38,536 nt of DNA. It comes from Thermoplasma sp. GTDB taxonomy: Archaea; Thermoplasmatota; Thermoplasmata; Thermoplasmatales; Thermoplasmataceae. Made by a program: the position numbers and the translations under genes. The stretch lies in assembly GCF_023256435.1 (NCBI RefSeq), contig NZ_JAGDXM010000041.1, positions 1-38,536 of the forward strand, in the 5' to 3' direction. The notes beneath the pieces are model-generated. The model was not told where the DNA came from, searched no databases, and saw only the letters and a program-made list of their open reading frames with translations. Every line of letters starts with the position of its first letter. Position 1 is the first letter of the stretch. Shown here piece by piece: positions 16,801 through 25,736 of the stretch.

Positions 16801-17064
16801 ATGATCTATTTCGACGAATTCACTGGAATGGATATTTCGGTGATCGACAGCCCGAACAGGACTGAAATAGGAAAGAAGGGCCTGGTCAGTTTCGAAACCA
16901 AGAACATGTTGGAAATAGATACCGGCGGGAGAAGAATAAAGATAGCGAAGCATCTGAGGAGATTCAAGATAAATGATCGGTATGTTGATGGAGATCTGAT
17001 AAATATGCGGCCTGAAGACAGGCTGAAGGAATACCGCAGAATATTGAGAGATCTTAGGAGGTAA
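16801..17064 (+). CDS. rnp1: RNase P protein component 1 (Rpp29/Pop4)
   Basis: An 87-residue Sm-like-fold subunit of archaeal RNase P, which matures tRNA 5' ends. The core NRTEIGKKGLVSFETKNMLEI and RRIKIAKHLRRFKI fit the Rpp29 family, and the placement before uS17 is the usual archaeal one. The ORF track extends to 16723, but that region is the aIF1 gene in another frame. ATG 16801 follows the aIF1 stop by one base and matches family length. Confidence 0.92.
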   Translation: MIYFDEFTGMDISVIDSPNRTEIGKKGLVSFETKNMLEIDTGGRRIKIAKHLRRFKINDRYVDGDLINMRPEDRLKEYRRILRDLRR

Positions 17065-17068
17065 GAAG

Positions 17069-17398
17069 ATGTATACACGTAATATAGGACTCGACGTCAA
17101 AGCGCCAGAAAATGAATGCAACGATCCGCACTGCCCATATCATGGGAAGCTGTCTGTAAGAGGTCAGGTACTCGTAGGCAGAGTTGTGTCAGCAAATATG
17201 ACCAAGAGTGCGGTCGTTGCCAGGGAGTACCAGCAGTACATTCCAAAATATGAAAGAAAGGCAACAAAGATAAAAAAATATCACGTTCATGTTCCAGACT
17301 GCATTAAGATCAAACCGGGAGACACCGTGAGGTTTGCCGAATGCAGGAAGTTGGCCAAAACGATTTCTTTCGTAATTGTTGAGAAGGTGAACCAATGA
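17069..17398 (+). CDS. rps17: Small subunit ribosomal protein uS17
   Basis: A 109-residue archaeal uS17, a primary 16S rRNA binder with an OB fold. Motifs are the N-terminal NIGLDVKAPENECNDPHCPYHG, where the CNDPHCPYHG stretch is typical of archaea, VSANMTKSAVVAREY, and KIKPGDTVRFAECRKLAKTISFVI. A GGAGG lies just upstream of the ATG. Its end overlaps uL14 by 4 bases. Confidence 0.97.
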   Translation: MYTRNIGLDVKAPENECNDPHCPYHGKLSVRGQVLVGRVVSANMTKSAVVAREYQQYIPKYERKATKIKKYHVHVPDCIKIKPGDTVRFAECRKLAKTISFVIVEKVNQ

Positions 17399-17793
17399 AG
17401 GGAATAGCAGGCAGACAGACAAGGGGATTGCCGCTTGGTGCGAATATAACATGCGCTGACAATACGGGGGCCAGATCTATAAGCCTTATCGACGTCAAGG
17501 CATGGCACGGAAAGGCAAGAAGGATACCTGCAGCTGGTGTGGGCGATATGTTCATGGCTAGCGTTAAAAAGGGCACTCCTGAAATGAGATCCAAGGTTGT
17601 GTACGCAGTCGTCATCAGGCAGAAGCGTCCCTATCGGAGACCTGATGGTACGATGGTGCAATTCGAGGACAATGCGGCTGTTCTGGTGACGCCTGATGGC
17701 GAGGTACGCGGTTCTGAGATCAAAGGACCCGTTGCCAGGGAAGCAGCCGAAAGATGGCCAAGAATAGCGGCCATAGCATCCATTATAGTTTAA
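17395..17793 (+). CDS. rpl14: Large subunit ribosomal protein uL14
   Basis: A 132-residue uL14, part of the subunit interface. The conserved NITCADNTGARSISLIDVKAWHG opening and the central VGDMFMASVKKGTPEMR, VVIRQKRPYRRPDGTMVQFEDNA are clear. It overlaps uS17 by ATGA, with GAAGGTGA upstream. Length is normal. Confidence 0.97.
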   Translation: MKGIAGRQTRGLPLGANITCADNTGARSISLIDVKAWHGKARRIPAAGVGDMFMASVKKGTPEMRSKVVYAVVIRQKRPYRRPDGTMVQFEDNAAVLVTPDGEVRGSEIKGPVAREAAERWPRIAAIASIIV

Positions 17794-17804
17794 GGTGATC
17801 GCTA

Positions 17805-18242
17805 ATGTACAGAAAGATGGAGGTATCTCTTAGCAAGGATCTGAGAAAGAAATATGGAATCCGTTCGTTCCCTGTGATCAAGGGCGATGTTGTCAAAGTC
17901 ATTAGTGGATCAAAGAAGGGAGAGGGCGGCAAGGTCGCAGAAGTGGATCATGCTGCCGGCTTAGTTGTGGTTGAAGGTATAACCATAGCCAAGGCTGATG
18001 GAAAACAGAAGGGCTTCGGTATCCAGCCAGAAAAGCTTCAGATCACCCATCTGGATCTGTCTCGTGGTGACAGATTCGATAAGATCAAATCGCTGGCTGC
18101 CAGGAAGAATATAGTGGTAGAGAAGCCAGAACCAGAACCTGCCGAGACCAAGCAGGAGGAGAAGGCTGAACCGGAGAAAACCGGAGAAGAGCCAGTAGCG
18201 GAGGAAAAAGCGGAGGTTGATGAAGATGATAAACAGAACTAA
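17805..18242 (+). CDS. rpl24: Large subunit ribosomal protein uL24 with acidic C-terminal tail
   Basis: A 145-residue uL24, an early assembly initiator of the large subunit. The KOW motif is GDVVKVISGSKKGEGGKVAEVD, and the archaeal N-terminus MEVSLSKDLRKKYGIRSFPV is intact. After about residue 104 comes a roughly 40-residue acidic, Glu/Pro/Lys-rich tail (PEPEPAETKQEEKAEPEK...) ending EDDKQN. The final bases overlap the start of eS4. AAGGTGAT precedes the ATG. Confidence 0.95.
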   Translation: MYRKMEVSLSKDLRKKYGIRSFPVIKGDVVKVISGSKKGEGGKVAEVDHAAGLVVVEGITIAKADGKQKGFGIQPEKLQITHLDLSRGDRFDKIKSLAARKNIVVEKPEPEPAETKQEEKAEPEKTGEEPVAEEKAEVDEDDKQN

Positions 18243-18933
18243 GAGGCTGATGGTATCAAGGCAGGTGAAGATCCCGAGGAAGACCTTCTTCTGGGGTCCA
18301 ACCCCAAATCCTGGCATGCATCCTAAGGATCAGTCGGTAACCTTGCTATCGATAATCAGGGACTATCTCGGTCTATCAGACAAGGAACGTGAAGCTGCCA
18401 GAATATTGGCGAACGGACTTGTCAAGGTGGACGGAAAGGTCGTTAGGCAGAAGAAATTTGCAGTCGGATTCATGGATGTAGTTGAGATCAATAACGAATT
18501 CTTCAGAATGATATACAATGATCAGGGTGCGCTTGTACTGATGAGAGAGGATAAGGAGAGATCCGGAATCAAACTGCTCAAAGTGAAGACCAAGGTCGTA
18601 GCTCCTGGAAACAAGATACAGATAGGAACTCACGATGGAAGGACGATAATGACAGATGATAAGAGCATCAAGGTAGGGGATGTGCTGGTAGTTTCCATTC
18701 CGGACATACAGATAAAGGAAATAATAAAGATGCAGCCAGGTAACAAGGCCTATCTTACAGCTGGATCTCATGTCAACCAGATAGGTACAATAAGCAAGAT
18801 AGAGGTCAAGGAGGGATCTTCTGCTAACCTGGTACACTTCCAGGAAGGCTTCTCCACCATAAAGGATCATGTCTTCATGGTGGGCAGTTCGAAGTTCTCC
18901 TTCGCAATAAGTCCTGAAGAGGTGATCCCATGA
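18226..18933 (+). CDS. rps4e: Small subunit ribosomal protein eS4
   Basis: About 235 residues. This protein family is shared by archaea and eukaryotes, with S4-like, central and KOW domains. Family features include RKTFFWGPTPNPGMHP near the start, LANGLVKVDGKVVRQKKFAVGFMDVV, and VHFQEGFSTIKDHVFMVG at the end. The ORF track uses TTG 18217, but GGAGG (18212-18216) touches it. ATG 18226 (or 18220) gives sensible spacing. The gene start lies inside the uL24 acidic tail. Confidence 0.95.
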   Translation: MINRTKRLMVSRQVKIPRKTFFWGPTPNPGMHPKDQSVTLLSIIRDYLGLSDKEREAARILANGLVKVDGKVVRQKKFAVGFMDVVEINNEFFRMIYNDQGALVLMREDKERSGIKLLKVKTKVVAPGNKIQIGTHDGRTIMTDDKSIKVGDVLVVSIPDIQIKEIIKMQPGNKAYLTAGSHVNQIGTISKIEVKEGSSANLVHFQEGFSTIKDHVFMVGSSKFSFAISPEEVIP

Positions 18934-19442
18934 ATCCCATGGAGGAGATCATCATAGACAAGGTCGTAGTAAACATAGGTGTCGGACAGGCAGGAGATCG
19001 CCTTACGAAGGCTGCAAAGGTCCTAGAGATGCTTACAGGCCATAAGGCAACGAACACTCTTGCAAAGAAGAGCGTCCGTGATTTCAACATAAGGAAGAGA
19101 TTGCCCATAGGTGTTAAGGTGACGCTCAGGAAGAAGGATGCAATGGAATTCCTGAACAGGGCTTTCTATGTGAAGGACTACAAGATAACAGATTACTCAT
19201 TCGACAAACACGGAAATGCGTACTTTGGTATATCTGATTATACTGATTTCAAGGGAATGAAGTATGATCCTGATATAGGTATATTTGGTATGGATGTCGC
19301 CATCGTATTCAAGAGACGGGGCGGATACAGAATAGAGAGAAGAAGGATCGCGGCGAGAACTGTACCAAATAGCATAAGGATAAAGAAGGAAGAAGCGCAG
19401 GAGTTCCTGCAGAAGAACTTCAAGGTTACAGTGGTGAGGTGA
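18930..19442 (+). CDS. rpl5: Large subunit ribosomal protein uL5
   Basis: A 170-residue uL5, which binds 5S rRNA and contacts the P-site tRNA. Typical features are [43 protein letters not shown] and [18 protein letters not shown]. The ATG overlaps the eS4 stop by 4 bases, with GAGGTGAT upstream. Length is normal for archaea. Confidence 0.97.
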   Translation: MNPMEEIIIDKVVVNIGVGQAGDRLTKAAKVLEMLTGHKATNTLAKKSVRDFNIRKRLPIGVKVTLRKKDAMEFLNRAFYVKDYKITDYSFDKHGNAYFGISDYTDFKGMKYDPDIGIFGMDVAIVFKRRGGYRIERRRIAARTVPNSIRIKKEEAQEFLQKNFKVTVVR

Positions 19443-19446
19443 AATT

Positions 19447-19608
19447 TTGTCTCAGGTAAAACTTAAACCAAAGAAGAAGTACGGGCATATTGACGGTTGT
19501 GTCAGATGCGGTAGGAAGAGAGGCATTGTAAGAAGGTATGGCCTGCACCTGTGCAGACAGTGCTTTAGAGAGACTGCAAGACAGTTGGGTTTTGAGAAAT
19601 ATAGCTGA
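19447..19608 (+). CDS. rps14: Small subunit ribosomal protein uS14, zinc-binding (not in ORF track)
   Basis: A 53-residue gene missed by the ORF track because of its size. The frame reads [17 protein letters not shown], then CVRC and later CRQC, giving the zinc ribbon of the C+ form of uS14, and ends LGFEKYS. It starts at TTG 19447 with AGGTGA three bases upstream and fills the otherwise unexplained gap between uL5 and uS8, its conserved position. Confidence 0.95.
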
Positions 19609-19617
19609 GGTGTCCAG

Positions 19618-20007
19618 ATGAAAAATGATACATTGAACGATGTCATAAATTCGATAAAGAATGCTTCGAGGCTGGGAAAGAGAGAGATAATTGCTGAACC
19701 CGCAGCGAAGTTGATAGGCAAGGTACTCAAAGTTATGCAGGATTACAACTACATCAAGAGCTTCGAGGTCATAGATGAAAGCAGGGGCGGCAAATTCAGA
19801 ATTGTTCTGAACACAACTATAAATAACTGTGGCGTCATTAAGCCAAGGTTCCCTGTTAAGAACGAGAATCTTGAGAAGTATGAGGCCAGATACCTACCTG
19901 CCGAGGATTTCGGTATACTCATACTCACCACAACCAAAGGTGTGATGAGCAATATCGAGGCAAGAAAGCTTGGAATCGGGGGTAAACTTCTGGCCTACGT
20001 ATACTGA
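19618..20007 (+). CDS. rps8: Small subunit ribosomal protein uS8
   Basis: A 129-residue uS8, a primary binder of 16S rRNA helix 21. The N-terminus DTLNDVINSIKNASRLGKRE and the C-terminal LTTTKGVMSNIEARKLGIGGKLLAYVY, with the TTKGVM motif, are diagnostic. GAGGTG lies a few bases upstream of the ATG. It sits between uS14 and uL6 as in other archaea. Confidence 0.97.
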   Translation: MKNDTLNDVINSIKNASRLGKREIIAEPAAKLIGKVLKVMQDYNYIKSFEVIDESRGGKFRIVLNTTINNCGVIKPRFPVKNENLEKYEARYLPAEDFGILILTTTKGVMSNIEARKLGIGGKLLAYVY

Positions 20008-20017
20008 GGTGTAAAAA

Positions 20018-20554
20018 ATGATAAACTGGAAGGAAGCTAGATCCATAGATATCCCAGAGGGCTTTACGGCAACTGTTTCTGGGACCAACATTACGATGTC
20101 TTATGGTGGTAAAACCATTTCGAAAGACTTTGCAAACAATTACGTCAGAATAGCAAAGGAAGGAAATGCCATAAAGATATATTCAAGCAAAGATAATTCA
20201 ATGGTAAGAGGAATAGTAGGAACATGGGCTTCTGAGATCAAAAACATGATAAAGGGGTTGAAGGATGGCTTCCAGTATGAGATGAAGATCGATTACAGCC
20301 ATTTCCCTATGAGAGTCTCCGTTAAAGGAAAGACAGTGGTCATAGAAAACTTCTTCGGAGAACGATCTCCGAGAACTGCTGAGATAGTCGGCGATACAAC
20401 GGTCACGGTCAAAGGAGATCGCGTTTACATTTCAGGAGTATCAAAGAAGGATGTTGGTGAGACAGCAGCAAATATAGAAAGGTCAACCATAATCAAGGGG
20501 TTTGACCCAAGGGTCTTTCAGGATGGTATATACCTCATTTCCAAGGGTGAATGA
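20018..20554 (+). CDS. rpl6: Large subunit ribosomal protein uL6
   Basis: A 178-residue uL6 near the sarcin-ricin loop, with two repeated domains. The segments [40 protein letters not shown] and [20 protein letters not shown] are family-typical. GAGGTG precedes the ATG. The end lies one base before the eL32 start. Confidence 0.97.
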   Translation: MINWKEARSIDIPEGFTATVSGTNITMSYGGKTISKDFANNYVRIAKEGNAIKIYSSKDNSMVRGIVGTWASEIKNMIKGLKDGFQYEMKIDYSHFPMRVSVKGKTVVIENFFGERSPRTAEIVGDTTVTVKGDRVYISGVSKKDVGETAANIERSTIIKGFDPRVFQDGIYLISKGE

Positions 20555-20555
20555 G

Positions 20556-20948
20556 ATGAACAGATCACTTGATGAGAATCAGCGTAGATTGCTAAAGATC
20601 AAGAATTTGATGGCCAGAAAGAGAGTCGAGTTCCACCGCCAAGAGTGGTTCAGGTACAAGAAACTCGGTGATGCATGGCGTAAACCTAGAGGAAAGCACT
20701 CAAAGTTGAGAGAGCATCTTGCAAGAAGGCCACCCGTAGTTGATGCTGGATTCAGATCTCCTGCTGCAGTCAGGGGCATGCATCCATCCGGATACCATGA
20801 AGTCCTGGTGCACAATGTTAAAGAACTGGAGGCCATAGACCCGAAATATCAAGCAGTCAGGATAGCGTCAAGCGTTGGTTCCCGTAAGAGGCAGGAAATA
20901 ATGAAAAGGTCTGAAGAGCTCAACCTTAAGGTGCTCAACGGAAGGTGA
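20556..20948 (+). CDS. rpl32e: Large subunit ribosomal protein eL32
   Basis: A 130-residue eL32, shared by archaea and eukaryotes. The core reads [20 protein letters not shown], then [15 protein letters not shown] and [16 protein letters not shown]. The ORF track extends 18 codons upstream into uL6. ATG 20556, with AAGGGTGA five bases upstream, is the better start. Confidence 0.95.
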   Translation: MNRSLDENQRRLLKIKNLMARKRVEFHRQEWFRYKKLGDAWRKPRGKHSKLREHLARRPPVVDAGFRSPAAVRGMHPSGYHEVLVHNVKELEAIDPKYQAVRIASSVGSRKRQEIMKRSEELNLKVLNGR

Positions 20949-20953
20949 AATTC

Positions 20954-21403
20954 ATGAGATCAGACAGTGTGAAGAGAATTGTGGCTGATATGAAAGGTGT
21001 CGGTGTTTCTAGGGTGTACATCGATACAAATAAGGTTGACAGAGTGATGGAGGCTGCCACAAGGCAGGATATAATGGCCCTGATGAAGCAGGATGTTATA
21101 AGGATCAAGCAGAAGAAAGGAATATCCAATGGAAGACTGAAGAAGAGAATAAAGCAGCTATCCAAGGACAGGAGAAGAGGGCCAGGTTCCATCAGGGGAA
21201 CAAGGTACGCAAGATATCCACGCAAGGAGCGTTGGATAGACACAATAAGGGCCCTCAGGGATGAACTCAGGACCCTCAAGAGTGATGGAAAGATAACAAA
21301 GGAAACCTACAGGAGGTATTACAGATTCATAAAGAGCGGATCCATAAGATCCAGATCTCAGCTTCTGTCCCATCTCAAAAGTGCAGGTTTGGTTGGTGAG
21401 TGA
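20954..21403 (+). CDS. rpl19e: Large subunit ribosomal protein eL19
   Basis: A 149-residue eL19, rich in basic helices, which forms intersubunit bridges. Typical segments are VKRIVADMKGVGVSRVYID, IRIKQKKGISNGRLKKR and RRGPGSIRGTRYARYPRKERWI. I prefer ATG 20954 over GTG 20945 because GGTGA (20944-20948) then acts as the ribosome binding site. Confidence 0.95.
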   Translation: MRSDSVKRIVADMKGVGVSRVYIDTNKVDRVMEAATRQDIMALMKQDVIRIKQKKGISNGRLKKRIKQLSKDRRRGPGSIRGTRYARYPRKERWIDTIRALRDELRTLKSDGKITKETYRRYYRFIKSGSIRSRSQLLSHLKSAGLVGE

Positions 21404-21408
21404 TATCC

Positions 21409-21891
21409 ATGGTGTTCAAGAGAAAAGAGGCTGGAATTACAGATTATTCGAAGAGACTCAAGTTACTAAAATCAAGGGAAAGGAGGTTCATAGTCCGAAT
21501 AACTGGAAAGGGTGTCATAGCACAGCTTGCTGAATATTCTGACGTTGGAGACAGAATACTTTTCACAGTCACAGACAAATCGTTGGCCAAGTACGGTGTC
21601 GATCTCAGAGGGAACAATATTCAGGTATGCTACTTGGTCGGTTACATAGCTGGTATTGAAGCCGAGAAGAACGGTGTTGAGACAGCTGTGCTGGACACCG
21701 GCAGAAGAAAATTCAGAAAAGGTGGAAGGATCTCTGCCTGTCTGAAAGGCTTCATAGACGCGGGTGTAGAGGTTCCGCATGGAGATGACGTTTTTCCAGA
21801 CAAGAAGAGGATCGATGGAAAGCACCTCAAGTCTCCGGTGAAGATATCAGAAGTTGTTAAAAACTTCAAGAAAATGGAGGAAAAAGCATGA
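21409..21891 (+). CDS. rpl18: Large subunit ribosomal protein uL18
   Basis: A 160-residue archaeal uL18, a 5S rRNA binder of the central protuberance. It shows TDYSKRLKLLKSRERRFIVR, then GRRKFRKGGRISACLKGFIDAG and EVPHGDDVFPDKKRIDGKHL. The ORF track starts at GTG 21400; ATG 21409 is favoured because GGTGAGTGAT lies just before it. Its end overlaps uS5 by 4 bases. Confidence 0.95.
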   Translation: MVFKRKEAGITDYSKRLKLLKSRERRFIVRITGKGVIAQLAEYSDVGDRILFTVTDKSLAKYGVDLRGNNIQVCYLVGYIAGIEAEKNGVETAVLDTGRRKFRKGGRISACLKGFIDAGVEVPHGDDVFPDKKRIDGKHLKSPVKISEVVKNFKKMEEKA

Positions 21892-22553
21892 GTGATGAAT
21901 GGATTCCTAAGACACAGCTGGGTAAGCTTGTGGCATCGGGCCAGATAAAGACCATGGGGGAAGCCCTCAGGAGCAAGCTTCCGCTGAAGGAGTACGAGAT
22001 AGTCGACTATCTGCTCCCTAACCTTAAGGATGAGGTTATAGATATCAAAAGGGCGCAGAGGATGACCGACTCTGGAAGAAGAATGACCTATTCAATAACC
22101 GTTGTCGTGGGCAACGGAGACGGGTACGTTGGTCTCGGCATAGGAAGGTCAAAGGAGGCTGCTCCGGCAATCAGAAAGGCGCTGATCAATGCAAAGCTCA
22201 ATATAATGGAGATAAGGAGAGGTTGTGGTTCCTGGGAATGCGGATGTGGTAGAGCGCACACACTGCCATTTCTGGTTCAGGGCAAATCAGGATCCGTCAG
22301 GATAACGTTGAAACCTGCTCCAAGAGGCGTCGGTCTTGCGGTTGGCGATGTTGCAAGAACCATACTCAGCATCGCAGGCATAGAAGATGCATGGGGGTTC
22401 GCCTCCGGTCACACCAAGACAACGGTGAATTATGCTTTAGCGGTCTACAACGCGCTAAAGGAAACGTCAAAGGTCAGAATCAATCCTGGCATTGTGTTGT
22501 CTACACCTATATATTCGGGGAGTGTTATAAATGTTAGCGGCCATAAGGATTAG
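21888..22553 (+). CDS. rps5: Small subunit ribosomal protein uS5
   Basis: A 221-residue uS5, involved in decoding accuracy. It shows the S5 dsRBD-like motif RMTYSITVVVGNGDGYVGLGIGRSKEAAPAIRKA and the C-terminal VGLAVGDVARTILSIAGI. ATG overlaps the uL18 stop. Its final 23 bases overlap the uL30 start. Length is normal for archaea. Confidence 0.97.
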   Translation: MSDEWIPKTQLGKLVASGQIKTMGEALRSKLPLKEYEIVDYLLPNLKDEVIDIKRAQRMTDSGRRMTYSITVVVGNGDGYVGLGIGRSKEAAPAIRKALINAKLNIMEIRRGCGSWECGCGRAHTLPFLVQGKSGSVRITLKPAPRGVGLAVGDVARTILSIAGIEDAWGFASGHTKTTVNYALAVYNALKETSKVRINPGIVLSTPIYSGSVINVSGHKD

Positions 22554-23028
22554 AGGCAGGACTGGAATAAAGCAGGATATTGCTGATACTGCACATCTGA
22601 TGCGGCTTAACCGGATAAATCACCTTGTCCTGCTGAATGAGGATGAGGTGGTCAAGGGTATGCTTCAGAAGGTCAAAGATTACGTTACATGGGGCGAGAT
22701 AGACGTTGATACGCTTGAGATTCTGCTGAAGAACAGACTCCTCTTCAAAGGACGCAGGCATCTCACGGAAGAGGAACTTAAAGAGAAGACTGGATTTGCA
22801 TCCTACAGGGATCTGGCACAGGCACTCATAGATGGGAAGGTAAAGCCATCCGATATAGCGGATGCCGTCCCTGTCATCAGATTGAATCCACCAAAGGGCG
22901 GGTATGAAGCCATAAGGAAGTCTTATAGGAGTGGTGGATCTTCTGGATACAGAGGATCCGATATCAACAGGTTGATCAGAAAGATGATCGTATCAGGGGT
23001 GGATCTGAATGGTAAGAGAGAGAACTAA
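22531..23028 (+). CDS. rpl30: Large subunit ribosomal protein uL30
   Basis: A 165-residue archaeal uL30, longer than the bacterial form and typical of archaea. The core is LAAIRIRGRTGIKQDIADTA and MRLNRINHLVLLNEDEVVKGM, and the C-terminal extension ends with the glycine/serine-rich YRSGGSSGYRGSDINRLIRK. A GGGGAGTG site precedes the ATG within uS5. Its end overlaps uL15 by 20 bases. Confidence 0.95.
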   Translation: MLAAIRIRGRTGIKQDIADTAHLMRLNRINHLVLLNEDEVVKGMLQKVKDYVTWGEIDVDTLEILLKNRLLFKGRRHLTEEELKEKTGFASYRDLAQALIDGKVKPSDIADAVPVIRLNPPKGGYEAIRKSYRSGGSSGYRGSDINRLIRKMIVSGVDLNGKREN

Positions 23029-23443
23029 GAAACTCCGCGGCGGCCATTACGGACGCGGATTCAAGGCAGGCCGTGGAAAGGGAAAGAAGGGAGGAAACGG
23101 CAACGCAGGTATGGGAAAGCATAAATGGATATGGATGGTGAAATACGATCCACTTCACTTCGGAGGGAAGGGTTTCACAAGCCATCACATATCTCAGGTC
23201 GAGGTACCAATCAACCTTGGTGACATAGAATACATGTACGAAAGTCTCAAGAGAGACGGCTTCGTCAGGGAAGAAAATGGCGAGGTGATAGTTGATCTCA
23301 AGTCCGCAGGTTACGATAAACTGCTTGGTAACGGCAATTTCACAGTTAAGTCAACGATCATCATTGACAAGGCAACCGAAAAAGCAATAAGTAAGCTTTC
23401 AGCTATAGGTTCGAAGATCGAAAATGACGGAAGCTCAGCGTAA
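23009..23443 (+). CDS. rpl15: Large subunit ribosomal protein uL15
   Basis: A 144-residue archaeal uL15. The glycine/basic-rich N-terminus RTKKLRGGHYGRGFKAGRGK threads into rRNA, followed by NAGMGKHKWIWMVKYDPLHFG, as in other archaeal homologues. GGGGTGGAT precedes ATG 23009, which lies inside uL30. It is followed by secY with a 20-base overlap, the conserved uL15-secY order. Confidence 0.95.
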   Translation: MVRERTKKLRGGHYGRGFKAGRGKGKKGGNGNAGMGKHKWIWMVKYDPLHFGGKGFTSHHISQVEVPINLGDIEYMYESLKRDGFVREENGEVIVDLKSAGYDKLLGNGNFTVKSTIIIDKATEKAISKLSAIGSKIENDGSSA

Positions 23444-25184
23444 TAACTCAGTTGTTTTCCCCCTCATAGTCGTATATGCGATCATAATGGTCGCATTCTG
23501 GTACTTCGGTCATCTGGGATACATCAAGCTTGCAATAGCGGGAGTTATAATAGCACCGCTCTTTTATATAACGTATCTGGTTGCAAGCTATACCGGCCCA
23601 AAGAAGAGCAAATTATATGGGCTGGAAGACCTTACCGCGAAGCTACCTGCGGTCAAGAAGGCTAAGGGCCATGTAGAGTTCAAATATAAGATGGCATGGA
23701 CAGCGCTCATAGTTGTGCTATACTTTGCGTTGAGCAATATATACATATACGGTTTGAATACAGCGCAGACAATAGATGTTTTTGCATCATTCAGGGAGAT
23801 ATTCGCCGGAGCTTCTGGCTCTCTTATGGATCTAGGTATTGGCCCAATAGTTACCGCAAGCATAGTGATGCAGCTCTTCGTGGGAGCTAAGATATTCAAT
23901 CTTGATCTTCAGAACGCTGAGGATAAGGCCATATATCAGGGTGTACAGAAGCTCCTCGTAATAATAATGATCTTCGTGGAGGCTATCCCGCAGGCATTTG
24001 GTTATCTGGTTCCGGATACAAAGGTAGTGAACTCAATAAACGCCGTGTTTCCGGGATATGGTGAGTTTCTGGCACAGACCATAATCATACTTCAGCTCTT
24101 CTTCGGTTCATACCTTGTCTTCCTCATGGACGAGGTCGTTTCCAAATACGGGATAGGATCTGGTATATCGCTCTTCATAGCGGCTGATGTTTCAGAGCAG
24201 CTATTCATCGGCGCGTTCAACTGGCAGGCACTTAACAACGCTCTTACATACTCTCTCACCAATCCACCAGCCGGTGCTTTTCCAAAGATGTTCTACATAA
24301 TAATGCATTCATCCTCATCTTATCTTCTCACAAACGGCGTAGTGCAGATCCTGTTCTCACCTCCGAACCCAATGATAGCTGTTCTGGGCACGCTGCTGAT
24401 ATTCTTCCTAGTGGCCTATTTCCAGAGCAGCAAGATCGAACTTCCGATATCGCATGAGAGGGTCAGGGGAGCAAGAGGAAGATACCCACTTCAGCTTCTC
24501 TATGCGTCGAATATACCGGTGATACTTGCTACAGCACTCCTGGCCAACGTATCAATGTGGACCCTGCTGTTCTGGAGCAGTCCAGTACTGAGCAAAGTGC
24601 CTATACTTGGTCACAATCCTCTGCTCGGTTCCTATCCGACAACTGCGCAGGCCACTGCGCTGAATATATCGGCAACAACCCCAACGGGTGGGCTTGCATA
24701 CTATCTCTTCTCGCCTAACGGCCTCTCCGACTGGCTGTTTCCAATTCTTCAGCCATCGGGATATCAGAATATCCTGCTTGGGCACACCCCTCTGCAGGAG
24801 GCAATACACATAATAGTGTTCACGGCCTTCATGGTTGGCTTCAGCGTATTGTTTGCCATATTCTGGATTGAAACCACCAATATGGGTGCCTCTGCGGTAG
24901 CGAAGCAGATACAGGCCAGCGGTATGCAGATACCTGGGTTCAGAAGGGATCCAAGGGTTATGGAACGCGTCCTCAAGAAATACATACCAGCTATAACCAT
25001 ATTTAGTGGTGCGGTGGTTGGCCTGCTGGCAGCTGGAGCTAACTTGATAGGTACTGTGGGCGACACGAGCGGTACTGGCCTGCTTCTGGCAGTTGGTATA
25101 ATCATACAGTTCTATGAGGCTATGGGCAGGGAGCAGCTCATGGAGATGCATCCTGTGATAAGGCAGTTCTTCGTTGGTGGTTAA
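23424..25184 (+). CDS. secY: Protein translocase subunit SecY, with N-terminal extension
   Basis: A 586-residue polytopic protein forming the membrane channel through which proteins are exported or inserted. From LTAKLPAVKKAKGHVEFKYK onward it follows archaeal SecY, including IVTASIVMQLFVGAKI, MDEVVSKYGIGSGISLFIAA, and HERVRGARGRYPLQLLYASNIPVIL (cytosolic ribosome-binding loop). Before this lie about 75 residues with two additional hydrophobic segments (about 11-27 and 31-52). Length exceeds the roughly 440-490 residues I expect of archaeal SecY. The extension and a long loop in the second half account for the excess. Confidence 0.95.
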   Translation: MTEAQRNNSVVFPLIVVYAIIMVAFWYFGHLGYIKLAIAGVIIAPLFYITYLVASYTGPKKSKLYGLEDLTAKLPAVKKAKGHVEFKYKMAWTALIVVLYFALSNIYIYGLNTAQTIDVFASFREIFAGASGSLMDLGIGPIVTASIVMQLFVGAKIFNLDLQNAEDKAIYQGVQKLLVIIMIFVEAIPQAFGYLVPDTKVVNSINAVFPGYGEFLAQTIIILQLFFGSYLVFLMDEVVSKYGIGSGISLFIAADVSEQLFIGAFNWQALNNALTYSLTNPPAGAFPKMFYIIMHSSSSYLLTNGVVQILFSPPNPMIAVLGTLLIFFLVAYFQSSKIELPISHERVRGARGRYPLQLLYASNIPVILATALLANVSMWTLLFWSSPVLSKVPILGHNPLLGSYPTTAQATALNISATTPTGGLAYYLFSPNGLSDWLFPILQPSGYQNILLGHTPLQEAIHIIVFTAFMVGFSVLFAIFWIETTNMGASAVAKQIQASGMQIPGFRRDPRVMERVLKKYIPAITIFSGAVVGLLAAGANLIGTVGDTSGTGLLLAVGIIIQFYEAMGREQLMEMHPVIRQFFVGG

Positions 25185-25736
25185 ATGCGATCTGTAATTA
25201 CTGGTGTGGCAGGGGTTGGCAAGACCACTGTACTGGACATAGTGAGCAAGCAAACCGGGATAAGGATAGTGAACTACGGCACCCTCATGTTTGAGCTGGC
25301 AAAAAAGAGAGGCCTGGTCGAGAACAGGGATCAGATGCGCAAGCTATCGAGGGAAATCCAGATAGACCTGCAAAAGAATGCAGGTACTGAGATAGGGAAG
25401 ATGGACAATGTAATAGTTGACACACATATGTCCATCAAAACGCCATTCGGATATCTACCAGGATTACCAGAATGGGTGCTTAGAGAGATAAATGCATCAG
25501 TGTACATCATAATTGAGGCACCTCCAGATCTGATCCTGAAGAGAAGACAGAACGATCCAACGAGATCTAGGGACGAAGACTCTCTGGAGAGCATAAGGGA
25601 GCATCAGGAGATCAACAGGGCATTTGCTGCAGCATACTCTATATTCAGTGGGGCTACCGTAAAGATAATCACTAACGAAGAAGGAAAACCAGATAAAGCA
25701 GCTCAGGATATAATAAAGGTGATAGCAGTTGACTGA
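25185..25736 (+). CDS. adkA: Archaeal adenylate kinase AdkA
   Basis: A 183-residue archaeal-type adenylate kinase (ATP + AMP to 2 ADP). The P-loop ITGVAGVGKTTV is at residues 5-16. The AMP region NYGTLMFELAKKRGLV and the VIVDTHMSIKTPFGYLPGLP segment are typical of archaeal AdkA, which lacks the bacterial lid domain. The ATG directly follows the secY stop. The secY-adk pairing is conserved even in bacteria, although the enzymes differ. Confidence 0.93.
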   Translation: MRSVITGVAGVGKTTVLDIVSKQTGIRIVNYGTLMFELAKKRGLVENRDQMRKLSREIQIDLQKNAGTEIGKMDNVIVDTHMSIKTPFGYLPGLPEWVLREINASVYIIIEAPPDLILKRRQNDPTRSRDEDSLESIREHQEINRAFAAAYSIFSGATVKIITNEEGKPDKAAQDIIKVIAVD

